Source: SAR324 cluster bacterium (GTDB taxonomy: Bacteria; SAR324; XYD2-FULL-50-16; JAERRU01). From it: 64,000 nt of DNA. Under the pieces are notes generated by a model that ran no database searches, was not told the origin of the DNA, and saw only the letters and a program-made list of their open reading frames with translations. The position numbers were made by a program, and so were the translations under genes. The number at the start of each line of letters is the position of its first letter. Within the stretch, counting starts at the first letter, position 1. Positions 11,547-21,557 of this stretch are shown piece after piece. The stretch lies in assembly GCA_016735295.1 (NCBI GenBank), contig JAERRU010000009.1, positions 1 through 64,000 of the forward strand, in the 5' to 3' direction.

Positions 11547-11956
11547 TGCGAGTAGAGGTTATATTAACTTTTGATAAAATAAGTCCTATTTTAGATTTAA
11601 CAGATTATATAGATGTTGATAATGGGGCAGTTAGTAGCTTTTTAGGGGTGGTGAGGAGAGAATTTAAGGAAAAGTGGGTGGGCTCTCTTTTTTATGAATC
11701 CTATCAAGAGATGGCTAAAAAGGAGATTCAAGCGATTGTAAAAGAGGTTAGAAATAAATGTGAAATAGATTATTTTTTATTTAAACATAGGTTAGGTAAG
11801 GTGATCGCGGGAGAAATTAGTGTTTTATTGGTGGCTAGAGCACCAAGGCGTAAAGATTCTTTTAAGGCGTTAATTTATGTGGCAAGTAGTTTTAAAAAAC
11901 GGGTGCCCATATGGAAGCAGGAGATATATGAAGATGGGACTAAGGCTTGGATATAG
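11546..11956 (+). CDS. moaE: Molybdopterin synthase catalytic subunit
   Basis: GAVSSFLGVVR, YESYQEMA, HRLGKVIAGEISVLLVARAPRR...PIWKQEIYEDG. Confidence 0.92.
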   Translation: MRVEVILTFDKISPILDLTDYIDVDNGAVSSFLGVVRREFKEKWVGSLFYESYQEMAKKEIQAIVKEVRNKCEIDYFLFKHRLGKVIAGEISVLLVARAPRRKDSFKALIYVASSFKKRVPIWKQEIYEDGTKAWI

Positions 11957-11998
11957 GATAAATGATTTTTCTATATTTTAATTTTAGGGTAAGATATT

Positions 11999-12427
11999 TT
12001 GAATAGACTTATCATTAAAACTAGCGAGGAAAAAGAAATTTTAATTGAGGTGGTTAAGGTGATTAATCTTAATCCAGACGCTAATATAGGAATGATTGGA
12101 GAATTGGGAGCGGGCAAGACTAGTTTGCTTAAATCTGTTTTGACGAGGATAGATAATAATTTTGCAAAACAGGTGAGTAGCCCGACCTTTTCATATTGCA
12201 ATATCTATCAAGAAAAAATAAAGGTAGCACATTTTGATCTATATCGCTTGCAAAGCGGGGCGGACTTAATTAGAATCGATTTATTAGAATATTTAAATTC
12301 ATCTTTATTGGTGGTGATAGAGTGGGCGGATAGGTTTATTGATGTTTTAAATGAGTGTAATTATCTTTTAGAGATAGCATTTGAGGGAAAGGATAAGAGG
12401 GTGTATACTTTTAAGGGGATAAAATAG
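11999..12427 (+). CDS. tsaE: tRNA threonylcarbamoyladenosine biosynthesis ATPase TsaE
   Basis: P-loop GELGAGKTSLLKS, SSPTFSYCNIY, HFDLYRL, VIEWADR; TTG start. Confidence 0.92.
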   Translation: MNRLIIKTSEEKEILIEVVKVINLNPDANIGMIGELGAGKTSLLKSVLTRIDNNFAKQVSSPTFSYCNIYQEKIKVAHFDLYRLQSGADLIRIDLLEYLNSSLLVVIEWADRFIDVLNECNYLLEIAFEGKDKRVYTFKGIK

Positions 12428-12507
12428 GAACTGATACCAATTAATTTTGAACGATATTTCATATTATTATTATATTATTATATCATTATATTAAGGAGTA
12501 AGTAACA

Positions 12508-13746
12508 ATGTATCTACGAGGTCAACAACCACTAGATGTTATGGTGGGATTAGATATAGGCACAACTAAAATTTGTGCGGTAGCTGCTCGGCACAAAGAG
12601 GGCAATGAATTAGAGATTTTGGGAGTAGGAAAGGTGGACGCTGAGGGGGTGAGAAAAGGGGTGATATCTAATATAGATATAGCGGTAAAATCAATCAGAG
12701 GAGCGATTGAGCAGTGTGAGCAGTGTTGTGGTTTTTCCATCCAAAATGTTTATGTGGGCATAGCAGGTCATCATATACAAGGAATTAATATGGAAGGAGT
12801 GGTGGCGGTGAGAGGGGGTAAAGTGGAAGAACAAGATATAGAGCGGGTGATAGATGCTGCTAGGGCGTTTCATGCACCTGATAAAGAGCTTATCCACATT
12901 TTATCACAAGAATATACAGTTGATGACCAAGATGGGATAAAAAACCCCTTAGGAATGGCCGGTAAGCGTTTACAGGCTAAGGTGCATATAGTGTTAGCCT
13001 CAACAACGGCTCTTACAAATATTGTTCAATCGTGCAATATGGCGGGTCTAAAGGTAGCTGATATAGTGTTAGAGCCTTTGGCTTCTAGTTTATCGGTGTT
13101 GCACCTTGAGGAGCGGCAAGAAAAGGTGATCATGATAGATATAGGAGGGGGGACGTCAGATATAGCAATATTTAATCGTGATTCGGTGGTGCATACATCT
13201 GTATTACCTTTAGGAGGAAATAATTTAACTAAAGATATAGCTTTTGGATTAAGAATTTCTAATAGCGAGGCCACCAGAATTAAACATGAAGATGGAGTGG
13301 CCATGAGAACTATGGTGAATGAGGGAGATTTGCTTAATATATCGGTTCAAGGGGGGCCTGATCGTATAGTAGAAAAAAGGGTATTATCGATTATTATGGA
13401 AGAGAGGCTTAGTGAGATGTTTGAGTTAATTAAGGATATGATTTTAAAATCGATTAATAAAGATATTTATGATTCCAGGATAGTATTAACTGGGGGGAGC
13501 AGCCTTATTCCTGGGATACAAGATTTAAGCAAAAAGGTGTTAGAGATACCAACGAGAATTGGTAAGCCGTTAAATATTATTGGGGTAAAGGATTTTGTTG
13601 ATTCACCAATATTTTCAGGGGTAGTAGGTTTTATTAGATATGGGATAGAGAATAAAATAATTTCTTATCCTACCAATCAAGCTCCTAATAAAACTAGAAT
13701 TAATGTGAGTAGGGGCATGGTGGAATTTTTGAAAAAGTTCTTTTAG
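12508..13746 (+). CDS. ftsA: Cell division protein FtsA
   Basis: Actin-like MVGLDIGTTKICAVAA, IDIGGGTSDIAIF, SHS2-type 1C domain, amphipathic C-terminus VEFLKKFF; AAGGAG upstream. Confidence 0.97.
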   Translation: MYLRGQQPLDVMVGLDIGTTKICAVAARHKEGNELEILGVGKVDAEGVRKGVISNIDIAVKSIRGAIEQCEQCCGFSIQNVYVGIAGHHIQGINMEGVVAVRGGKVEEQDIERVIDAARAFHAPDKELIHILSQEYTVDDQDGIKNPLGMAGKRLQAKVHIVLASTTALTNIVQSCNMAGLKVADIVLEPLASSLSVLHLEERQEKVIMIDIGGGTSDIAIFNRDSVVHTSVLPLGGNNLTKDIAFGLRISNSEATRIKHEDGVAMRTMVNEGDLLNISVQGGPDRIVEKRVLSIIMEERLSEMFELIKDMILKSINKDIYDSRIVLTGGSSLIPGIQDLSKKVLEIPTRIGKPLNIIGVKDFVDSPIFSGVVGFIRYGIENKIISYPTNQAPNKTRINVSRGMVEFLKKFF

Positions 13747-13753
13747 CATAGGT

Positions 13754-13804
13754 TTGACATAGGACAAGAAAAGATATACTACAACAAGAAAGCCAAATAT
13801 TGGC
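13754..13804 (+). promoter_or_regulatory. Possible ftsZ promoter (TTGACA 13754-13759, TATACT 13775-13780) with adjacent palindrome GCCAA-ATA-TTGGC (13792-13804)
   Basis: Hexamers near consensus but spacer only 15 bp; palindrome immediately downstream. Confidence 0.3.
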
Positions 13805-13869
13805 AAATAATTTTTGAGTGATAAATTACTATTTATATATAAGCAGTCTAATTACATTAAAATACAATA

Positions 13870-15345
13870 ATGTTTGATAATAAAATCGATCTTTCATCTA
13901 ATTATGATGAGTTAAGCAAATTCAAACCACCATTAATAAAGGTGATAGGCGTAGGTGGTGGTGGGGGGAATGTAGTTAACCGCATGATAGCCGATGGCAT
14001 AGTGGGGGTTGATTATTGTGTGATTAACACAGATATAGCGGTGTTAAATGAATCATCGGCTAACACAAAGTTAGTGATTGGTAAAAAATTAACAAAAGGG
14101 CAAGGGGCTGGTATGAAGCCAGATATAGGGCGTAAAGCGGCTTTAGAGGATGGGTCAGATATTGAAGAATATTTAAAAGGCGGTGAAGTAGTGTTTATTG
14201 CTGTTGGTATGGGCGGGGGCACAGGCACAGGTGCGGCGCCTGTTTTGGCACAAATGTCAAAAGAGTTGGGCATTTTAACGGTGGGAGTGGTAACAACGCC
14301 ATTTTTATTTGAGGGAAGAAAGAGAAACAAAATAGCTGCTGCTGGAGTAGATGAATTAAGGAAACATACAGACACTTTAATGATAATCCCTAATGATAGG
14401 TTATTAGAGATAGCAGGAAATGATAACCAGGTAATGACAGTGATAGAGTCATTTCGTATGGCTGATGATGTTTTGAAGCAGGCGATTAGTGGATTAACTA
14501 TGTTAATTAATCGCACAGGGGTGATAAATCTAGATTTTGCTGATGTAAAAACAGTGATGAAAAATAAGGGCAAGGCAATTATAGGCATAGGTAGTGGAGT
14601 AGGTGAGGGCAGAGGTTTAACGGCGGCGAGGAGAGCGATAAAAAGCCCGATATTAAACGAGGTTAACATAAAAGGAGCTACTGGTGCGATTATTAATATA
14701 GTAGCAGATAAGGAATTTACTTTGCTAGATGCTAAAAACACGGCGTCTTATATTGAGAGTTATGGCACAGAAGATGCGGACGTGATGTTTGGCTTGGTTT
14801 ATGATGAGAGCAAGAAAAGCGAGGTTACAGTAACGGTAATTGCCACTGGATTTGATGATCAATTAATTACGGAAGACGTTAATGAGCGAATTACTGTGCA
14901 ATCTAGTTTTGATCGATTTAATGAAGAAGAGCAAACAGAAGAAACGGATAAGGAACAAGATAGTGATTTAGCGAAGGTGATACATATCTCTCCTAAGCAG
15001 GGTGATTTTTCTAAAAAGGAGGCACTGGCTGGAAAAACTGGAGATGATGAAAATAAGAATTTAGATTTATTAGCAGGAGCTGGTAGTGAGGATGGAGTAG
15101 GCGAAGCAAAAATTGATGATACCAATACAGATGATAGAAATATAGATGACAATAATCAAGAGGATGATGGCAATGATAGTAATAATAATGAGGAAGTTGA
15201 GTTAGTTTTGAGTAGTGATGATCTTAAGCGAATAGAGCGAGATCCATTTATACCAGGTAAATTGGTGGGAGATAAAAAGCTCACTGAAGATAGAGAGTAC
15301 CCGGCATTTTTAAGAAGATACAACAAGAAAAATTCAGATAAATAA
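13870..15345 (+). CDS. ftsZ: Cell division protein FtsZ
   Basis: GVGGGGGNVVNRM, GGGTGTGAAPV tubulin signature; C-terminal YPAFLRR tail peptide. Confidence 0.98.
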   Translation: MFDNKIDLSSNYDELSKFKPPLIKVIGVGGGGGNVVNRMIADGIVGVDYCVINTDIAVLNESSANTKLVIGKKLTKGQGAGMKPDIGRKAALEDGSDIEEYLKGGEVVFIAVGMGGGTGTGAAPVLAQMSKELGILTVGVVTTPFLFEGRKRNKIAAAGVDELRKHTDTLMIIPNDRLLEIAGNDNQVMTVIESFRMADDVLKQAISGLTMLINRTGVINLDFADVKTVMKNKGKAIIGIGSGVGEGRGLTAARRAIKSPILNEVNIKGATGAIINIVADKEFTLLDAKNTASYIESYGTEDADVMFGLVYDESKKSEVTVTVIATGFDDQLITEDVNERITVQSSFDRFNEEEQTEETDKEQDSDLAKVIHISPKQGDFSKKEALAGKTGDDENKNLDLLAGAGSEDGVGEAKIDDTNTDDRNIDDNNQEDDGNDSNNNEEVELVLSSDDLKRIERDPFIPGKLVGDKKLTEDREYPAFLRRYNKKNSDK

Positions 15346-15347
15346 GG

Positions 15348-16196
15348 TTGATTAAAGGATTATTGTTGAAGAGAGTAAGTAGCTTGGCGATGCTGTATTC
15401 GGCTAATTTTTTGATTAGTTTAGGGATTTTCGAGGTAATATATAGTCAAATTGCAGAATTTAGGTTCAGTATTCTTTTTTTGGGGTTGGCGTCGTCTTAT
15501 TTAATTAGTTTATTATTAATAGATAAGATGCGGACGCTTAATTTTTCGATTATGAATAGCGGTTGGGCGGTAATTTCAGGTATTTTAATTTTCGCTAGCG
15601 AGGCGGTGTCATATTATGAGGTGTTTGGCTGGGGAGGCAATATATATCACACTTTCGCTCATTATTTTTTATTATGTATGGCGGTAATAGCTTTGTGGAC
15701 TAATCGAATTTCTGGGTTTAGTTTGTATAGAGTAAGGGGGGTGTTTATATTAGCAGGATTATTTGCTGGGGTAGTAGGAGCTTTGTTGACATACTATTAT
15801 AGTGAATTTTGGGTTTTATGGTCAGGATTATTTTTTGGTTATTTGGTTAGTTTTTTATTCATCGTTTATCTTAAGCAACGCACGCCTTTTTTAAGATTAA
15901 TAAATGGAAAATTAGCGGGGAGGTTGTTTGGTATAGATAGGGAGATTTATCATATTGGTTCATCTTTGGAGGATAATTTAAGGCTTAGCAGTTATTATGG
16001 GGTATTACCATCTCATGCTAAGGTAGTGAGTTATCAAACACCAAGCAGGTTTGTGTTGGTGGCTAATGCTTTTGATAGCCAACTTAGCATTAATTTTAGA
16101 GAGGTTGATGAGCAGATTTTAGAAGATGGAGATATTATATCTATCGGGGGAGCTAAGGCACAATTTTTTACTGATAAGGAGTATGTGGTTCACTAG
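15348..16196 (+). CDS. Polytopic membrane protein with C-terminal FHA-like domain
   Basis: Several hydrophobic helices, then IYHIGSS...YGVLPSHAKVV...FVLVAN...LEDGDIISIGGAKAQFFT resembling an FHA fold. Confidence 0.65.
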   Translation: MIKGLLLKRVSSLAMLYSANFLISLGIFEVIYSQIAEFRFSILFLGLASSYLISLLLIDKMRTLNFSIMNSGWAVISGILIFASEAVSYYEVFGWGGNIYHTFAHYFLLCMAVIALWTNRISGFSLYRVRGVFILAGLFAGVVGALLTYYYSEFWVLWSGLFFGYLVSFLFIVYLKQRTPFLRLINGKLAGRLFGIDREIYHIGSSLEDNLRLSSYYGVLPSHAKVVSYQTPSRFVLVANAFDSQLSINFREVDEQILEDGDIISIGGAKAQFFTDKEYVVH

Positions 16197-16977
16197 TATA
16201 ATTTATATTTTAGCGGGGCTGGGTCTACTTTTTCTTTTACGAATATTAATGGATACGCCCACCAGGCAAGAAGAGCGTGGATTTTGGGATATATCTCATC
16301 CATTTCATATAAGATTTATTAAGCTTAATAGTGGGGATAAGAACTTGGCAGAGTGGGCAGAAAGAAAAAAAATCGTTAGCTATATCCCTCGTTACTGGCG
16401 GAGGGTATATTTTTCCCATAGGGATTTGTTGATGATAGATGATAGAAACTACCGAGAATATACATTAAGAAACCGGAGAAGGCTTAAAAAGGCACTTATT
16501 TATCATGAAGATGTTTTAGATTTTGGTGGGCAGGCAACTTTTTTATATAATGAGCCTCGCATATCTGATCGCCGCGTGGTGCACAACAGGGCGGGCAGTG
16601 AAATGTCGCTTTTACATACTACAGATTTAGCTAAAACACCTATTTTAAGGCCTAGTGATCCTAAGGCAAAGACGGTTTATATTAGTAATAATGTAACCTA
16701 TATAGGTCGTTCAAGGGCCAATGATTTGGTTTTACACGATCATACGGTAGAGCCATATCACGCTAAAATATTATTTGTATTAGGCCGAGCTAAATTAATT
16801 AACCTTTCCAAAGAGGGAACAACCTTTGTTAATTCTAAGCGTATAGAAGAGATGTATTTGGGAAATAATGATGAGATAGGATTTAATTCGCAAAAATTTT
16901 ATTTTAAGCAGATTAATTCGGTAAATATATCTGCTAAAGATAAGCTTGATGAATGGCGATTGACTGGTGGTAATTAG
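16183..16977 (+). CDS. Single-TM protein with C-terminal FHA domain
   Basis: N-terminal TM (WFTSIIYILAGLGLLFLLRIL) and C-terminal VTYIGRSRANDLVLHDHTVEPYHAKI...LINLSKEGTTFVNSKRI...LGNNDEIGF; internal ATG at 16183 preferred over 16126. Confidence 0.8.
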   Translation: MWFTSIIYILAGLGLLFLLRILMDTPTRQEERGFWDISHPFHIRFIKLNSGDKNLAEWAERKKIVSYIPRYWRRVYFSHRDLLMIDDRNYREYTLRNRRRLKKALIYHEDVLDFGGQATFLYNEPRISDRRVVHNRAGSEMSLLHTTDLAKTPILRPSDPKAKTVYISNNVTYIGRSRANDLVLHDHTVEPYHAKILFVLGRAKLINLSKEGTTFVNSKRIEEMYLGNNDEIGFNSQKFYFKQINSVNISAKDKLDEWRLTGGN

Positions 16978-17000
16978 TTATTAGCTATTATTTCAGTTAA

Positions 17001-18011
17001 TTACGAATTATCTAGGTAGGCGCATATTTTTTTTTCTAATTGGGAGCAAGATATTTTTTCTTGGATAGCGTCAGAAACAAAGAGGCGTAATTTTTTTGCT
17101 TGCATGAATCCATAAAACATACTAAATAAAGGAGATAGAAGTTTAGATCGAGATATAGTTGAGCTGGGTGAGTTGGGTGAGTGCTCATCATTTAATTTTT
17201 TGCAGGCGTAGTCTAAATAATTTAGAGCAATTGACGCCTTTTGATGATCTTTATTTGGTGAAGCAAAATCTAGGCTACACTCCAATTCCTTCAAAAACCA
17301 TATATTACTAACAAATTCTCGACCTATCATAATGCCATCCACCTTATCTAAATGCTGCTTAGCACCGTTGATGGATGCTATTGCTCCATTTACGATAATT
17401 TCTAGATGAGGAAATTTACGTTTAATATCATATACCATTTGATAATTGATATTAGGAATTTTACGATTTTTTTTAGGATTTATGCCCGATAAAAGTCCTG
17501 ATCTAGCGTGTAAGATAAATGTGTTGCACCCAGCTAGATGAACTTTTCCGATAAAATTTTCTAAATGAAATTTTTCATTAAGCTCATCCACCCCAATTCT
17601 GGTTTTAATGGTAACTGGGATATTAACTTGGCTTTTAATCGCATCTACTAGCTCAGCCACCTTGTCTGGTGTTTTGAGCAGACAAAGCCCAAATCCGCCA
17701 GCGGTGGTGCGGGGGCTGGGGCAGCCTATGTTTAGGTTTATCTCATCATAGCCCAGCTTTTCTGCTATTTTAGCAGTTATTTGCATATGTTTTGGGTTAT
17801 TTCCCCCTAATTGAAGAGCGATAGGATTTTCTAGTTTACCGAAATCTAGTAAATGTAGTTTATCTCCTAGGGCAATAGCGGCGGCGGGAATCATCTCAGT
17901 ATAGAGCCAGCAATTTTTTGATATTAGCCGCACCAAGAATCTAAAATGTAAATTGGTGACGCCCATCATGGGAGCAAGGCAAATTTTTCTTTGATGATTT
18001 GGTGATAACAT
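17001..18011 (-). CDS. dusA: tRNA-dihydrouridine synthase, DusA type
   Basis: APMMGVTNLHFR, LNIGCPSPRTTAGGFGLCLL, HARSGLLSGINPKKNRKIP, IVNGAI. Confidence 0.9.
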   Translation of the reverse strand: MLSPNHQRKICLAPMMGVTNLHFRFLVRLISKNCWLYTEMIPAAAIALGDKLHLLDFGKLENPIALQLGGNNPKHMQITAKIAEKLGYDEINLNIGCPSPRTTAGGFGLCLLKTPDKVAELVDAIKSQVNIPVTIKTRIGVDELNEKFHLENFIGKVHLAGCNTFILHARSGLLSGINPKKNRKIPNINYQMVYDIKRKFPHLEIIVNGAIASINGAKQHLDKVDGIMIGREFVSNIWFLKELECSLDFASPNKDHQKASIALNYLDYACKKLNDEHSPNSPSSTISRSKLLSPLFSMFYGFMQAKKLRLFVSDAIQEKISCSQLEKKICAYLDNS

Positions 18012-18029
18012 TTTTTTACTATGCAGTGC

Positions 18030-18785
18030 TTAGCATCTAGTGACGATAGCTTGGCTACGCAGATATTTTTTTACCTCACTAATCGAAAAAATACCCTGAT
18101 GAAAAACGCTAGCGGCCAAAGCTCCATCAGCATAGCCAATTTTGAATGCATCACTAAAATGACTCAGTTTGCCTACCCCGCCTGAAGCTATCACCGGGAT
18201 GCGCACAGTTTTGCTAATTTTAGCAGTTATTTCCAAATCAAATCCACTTTGAGTTCCGTCTCTATCCATACTAGTTAAAATAATCTCACCAGCCCCTAAA
18301 TCAGCAACTTTTTTTGCCCATTCAAAGGCATCTAAATCAGTTTTTTCAGAGCCAGCCAAATTGTGCACAAACCAACGATTTCCATATTTTTTGATATCAA
18401 TCGCCACCACAATACATTGCGATCCTAGCTCTTTCGCTCCTTGTTGGATAAGATCAGGATTTTTTATCACGGCACTATTAAGAGCAACTTTATCGGCACC
18501 TGCTTTAACAATTTTTATCATACTATCAAGGCTGCTCACACCTCCACCTATGGTAAAGGGGATAAAAATTTTCCTAGCCACACTTTGAGCTAACTCAATT
18601 TTAGTATTTCGATTTTCTAAAGAGGCGCTAATATCAAGAAACACTAGCTCATCAGCATTTTGTTTTTCATAATCAATAGCTAGCTCTAAAGGGTGGCCAG
18701 CATCTTTAAGATTGTTGAAGTTTACTCCTTTAACAACTCGATTATTTTTAATATCCAAACAAGGAATAATTCTTTTAGCTAACAA
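18030..18785 (-). CDS. hisF: Imidazole glycerol phosphate synthase cyclase subunit
   Basis: MLAKRIIPCLDIKNNRVVKGVNF, GAGEIILTSMDRDGTQSGFDL, PVIASGGVG. Confidence 0.97.
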   Translation of the reverse strand: MLAKRIIPCLDIKNNRVVKGVNFNNLKDAGHPLELAIDYEKQNADELVFLDISASLENRNTKIELAQSVARKIFIPFTIGGGVSSLDSMIKIVKAGADKVALNSAVIKNPDLIQQGAKELGSQCIVVAIDIKKYGNRWFVHNLAGSEKTDLDAFEWAKKVADLGAGEIILTSMDRDGTQSGFDLEITAKISKTVRIPVIASGGVGKLSHFSDAFKIGYADGALAASVFHQGIFSISEVKKYLRSQAIVTRC

Positions 18786-18787
18786 GA

Positions 18788-19393
18788 TTAATCTTTATTA
18801 AAGCAGAAGTTTGATAAAATTTTCAAGCCGTTTTTTTGACTTTTTTCGGGATGAAATTGCAATCCATAAATATTTTTATGAGCACAAACGCTACAAAATG
18901 TTTGCTGATAATCAGTGGTCGCAATGGAAAATTGGGCACTAGTTTCTACAAAATAAGAATGAACAAAATAAACCCAAGCACCATTTTCAAGCCCACTGAG
19001 TAGATGATTATCATCCTTGGTAAAAGATAGCTGATTCCAGCCCATATGAGGAATTTTAAAGGGGATAGTAAATTTTTTAACTTGCCCCTTAATTAAATTA
19101 AGTCCTTTAGTGGTAGTATTTTCTTCTCCTATAGAAAATAAAATCTGCATACCCACGCACACTCCTAAAATAGGTATTCCTGTGTGGGCAATTTCGATAA
19201 TTTTTTCATAAAAGCCATAGTGTTTAAAATTACGCATCGCCACATCAAAAGATGATACCCCAGGAATAATAATTTTTTTGGCCCTAGCTAATTCCTTAGG
19301 GGAAGTGACTATTTTTGATGAAGCGTCTATTTTATCAAGGGCATTTTTTAAATTATATAAATTACCTATTCGGTAGTCTATAACGGCAATCAC
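18788..19393 (-). CDS. hisH: Imidazole glycerol phosphate synthase glutamine amidotransferase subunit
   Basis: MIAVIDYRIGNL, PILGVCVGMQILF, HMGWNQL, GLQFHPEKSQ. Confidence 0.97.
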   Translation of the reverse strand: MIAVIDYRIGNLYNLKNALDKIDASSKIVTSPKELARAKKIIIPGVSSFDVAMRNFKHYGFYEKIIEIAHTGIPILGVCVGMQILFSIGEENTTTKGLNLIKGQVKKFTIPFKIPHMGWNQLSFTKDDNHLLSGLENGAWVYFVHSYFVETSAQFSIATTDYQQTFCSVCAHKNIYGLQFHPEKSQKNGLKILSNFCFNKD

Positions 19394-19395
19394 AG

Positions 19396-19974
19396 TTACA
19401 ACACTCCCTTAGTGGAAGTTATTTTATCATTTTTCACCAACCAAGCTTTTTTTAAAGCCACCCCCAATCCTTTAAAAAGGGCTTCTAGTTTGTGATGATC
19501 ATTGTTGCCGTAAATTATTTCTTGATGCAAATTAAATTTAGCATTAATCGCCAATGAATAAAAAAAGTGCTCCACCATATCACAAGGAAACGCTCCTATA
19601 TTATTACCACCAAATTCACCTTTAAATACGTGAAAAGGCCTGCCTGATAAATCAACCACCGTTCTCACTAAAGACTCGTCCATCGGCAAAAAACAGCTAC
19701 CAAATCTAGTGATGCCCGGTTTTTGAGCGACCAATTTATTAATCAATAAGCCTAATACTATAGCCACATCTTCAATTAAATGGTGAGCATCTACCACTAA
19801 ATCACCCTTAGCAGTTATATTCAAATGAAATTCTCCATGAAAGCTAAATAGCTCTAACATATGATCTAACATACCGACATGGGTGTTAATTTTGCCTTTA
19901 GATGAATTTTCTAAATCAAGTTGGCAGGTAATGTTGGTTTCGTTGGTCACACGATCAAGGCTAGCTGCACGCAT
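19396..19974 (-). CDS. hisB: Imidazoleglycerol-phosphate dehydratase
   Basis: HVGMLDHMLELFSFHG, DAHHLIEDVAIVLG, NNDHHKLEALFKGLG. Confidence 0.97.
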   Translation of the reverse strand: MRAASLDRVTNETNITCQLDLENSSKGKINTHVGMLDHMLELFSFHGEFHLNITAKGDLVVDAHHLIEDVAIVLGLLINKLVAQKPGITRFGSCFLPMDESLVRTVVDLSGRPFHVFKGEFGGNNIGAFPCDMVEHFFYSLAINAKFNLHQEIIYGNNDHHKLEALFKGLGVALKKAWLVKNDKITSTKGVL

Positions 19975-20050
19975 TTTCAGATTATTTTAAAAAATATTAA
20001 TAAAAAACAAACAAATAATTTTTATTATATATAAGTTAAAGCAATTTTAA

Positions 20051-21340
20051 CTAATCATCAAGTTTTGCCTTGATTACTTTAGTATGAGCAAATAGCCCTT
20101 CCATATCAGCAAATCTTATTATTCTGGGGGCTAATTGTTTAAATTTATGTTCTGATAAATCAACAAACGAAGAAGTTTTAACAAAATCATTAGCACTTAA
20201 AGGAGATGAAAATCTAGCCGCTCGGTTGGTAGGAATGGTGTGGTTAGGGCCGGCCATATAATCACCTGTAACGGCAGTAGCGTAATCGCCAGCAAAAATT
20301 GCTCCTGCATTTTTAATATTTTTTAACAAATCATCATGCTGGCCAATAATCACTAAATGCTCAGGTGCTTCTTGGTTGATAATTTCTATTGCTTGAGATT
20401 TATCTTTTACAATCACCAAAGAGCAATTATTAAGGGCTTGTTTAATGATAATTTTTCGTTCTTGCTGATTTAATATTTCAACAATAAACTTTTTAACCGC
20501 CTCAGCTAATATCAAAGAAGGTGTAATCAAGGTAACTTTGGCCAAGGGGTCGTGTTCAGCTTGAGCAAGTAGTTCATAGGCAATGTCTTTCACCTTATTT
20601 TCGTGATAATCGCTATAAACCATTACTTCTGAAGGACCAGCCAGAGAATCTATACCTACTATACCAACAAGTTGTTTTTTCGCCTCGGTTACAAATTGAT
20701 TTCCCGGCCCACAAATTTTATCGACTTTTTTAATGGATTCTGTGCCTAAAGCTAGGGCCGCTAAAGCTTGAGCTCCACCAACCATATAAACCTCATTAAC
20801 GCCTAATAGATGGCACACCGCCAACACATCTAAATTGGGTAGCATATTATTTGAAGGTGGAGTAGCCACGGCGATATTTTTCACACCAGCTATTTGAGCT
20901 GGCACAACATTCATAATCACACTAGAAGGATAAGCTGCCTTGCCTCCTGGAATATAAACGCCGACTCTATCTATGGGAGTTACTATTTGACCTAATTTGG
21001 TGCCATCTGGTTGAATTTCTTGCCATGATTGGAGTAAATTTTTCTTTTGAAAATAATTTATTTGCTCGATAGCAATTTTAAAGACATCTAATTTTTCTAA
21101 AGATAAATTAACAAAGGCGTCATTAATGGCTTGTTCAGGCACTTTTATTTGATTAATTAATAGGTTATCAAATTTTTTTGTATAGTCTTTTAGGGCCTGA
21201 TCGCCATTTTGGTTAACATTTCGAATAATTTCCTTTACTTGCTCGGATAATTTAATATTTTCAGCCGTAATATCAGTATTAGATTGAGCTTGAGGGTTGT
21301 TAATGATATCTAGATAGGTAGCAGCGTTAATTATTTTCAT
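20051..21340 (-). CDS. hisD: Histidinol dehydrogenase
   Basis: VGVYIPGGKAAYPSSVIMNVVPAQIAGV, KICGPGNQFVTEAKK, SLAGPSEVMV, AEHDPLA. Confidence 0.97.
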   Translation of the reverse strand: MKIINAATYLDIINNPQAQSNTDITAENIKLSEQVKEIIRNVNQNGDQALKDYTKKFDNLLINQIKVPEQAINDAFVNLSLEKLDVFKIAIEQINYFQKKNLLQSWQEIQPDGTKLGQIVTPIDRVGVYIPGGKAAYPSSVIMNVVPAQIAGVKNIAVATPPSNNMLPNLDVLAVCHLLGVNEVYMVGGAQALAALALGTESIKKVDKICGPGNQFVTEAKKQLVGIVGIDSLAGPSEVMVYSDYHENKVKDIAYELLAQAEHDPLAKVTLITPSLILAEAVKKFIVEILNQQERKIIIKQALNNCSLVIVKDKSQAIEIINQEAPEHLVIIGQHDDLLKNIKNAGAIFAGDYATAVTGDYMAGPNHTIPTNRAARFSSPLSANDFVKTSSFVDLSEHKFKQLAPRIIRFADMEGLFAHTKVIKAKLDD

Positions 21341-21483
21341 TAGATTTTATTGAAGTAGTAACGATAAAAAACTAGTAAAATACAAATTAAGTTAAAAAGT
21401 AGTAGTTAATAATCAAATGGTAAAGCTATAAAAATCATATAACAAAGATATTATTATTAGTTAAGGTCGCTAAAATTAAGTGA

Positions 21484-21511
21484 TTGACTTTTATAAAATC
21501 ATTATTATAAC
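21484..21511 (+). promoter_or_regulatory. Candidate nuoJ promoter: TTGACT-N16-TATAAC
   Basis: Near-consensus -35 (21484-21489) and -10 (21506-21511) in the hisD/nuoJ divergent gap. Confidence 0.45.
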
Positions 21512-21557
21512 ATCAAACAGAATTATTTATAAACTTGGATTTTTGAATTTTTAAAAA

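Noticed and set aside
14013-14741. 242-aa antisense ORF opposite ftsZ
   Set aside because: Fully inside ftsZ; Ile/Ser/Pro-rich composition typical of the reverse complement of a conserved gene.
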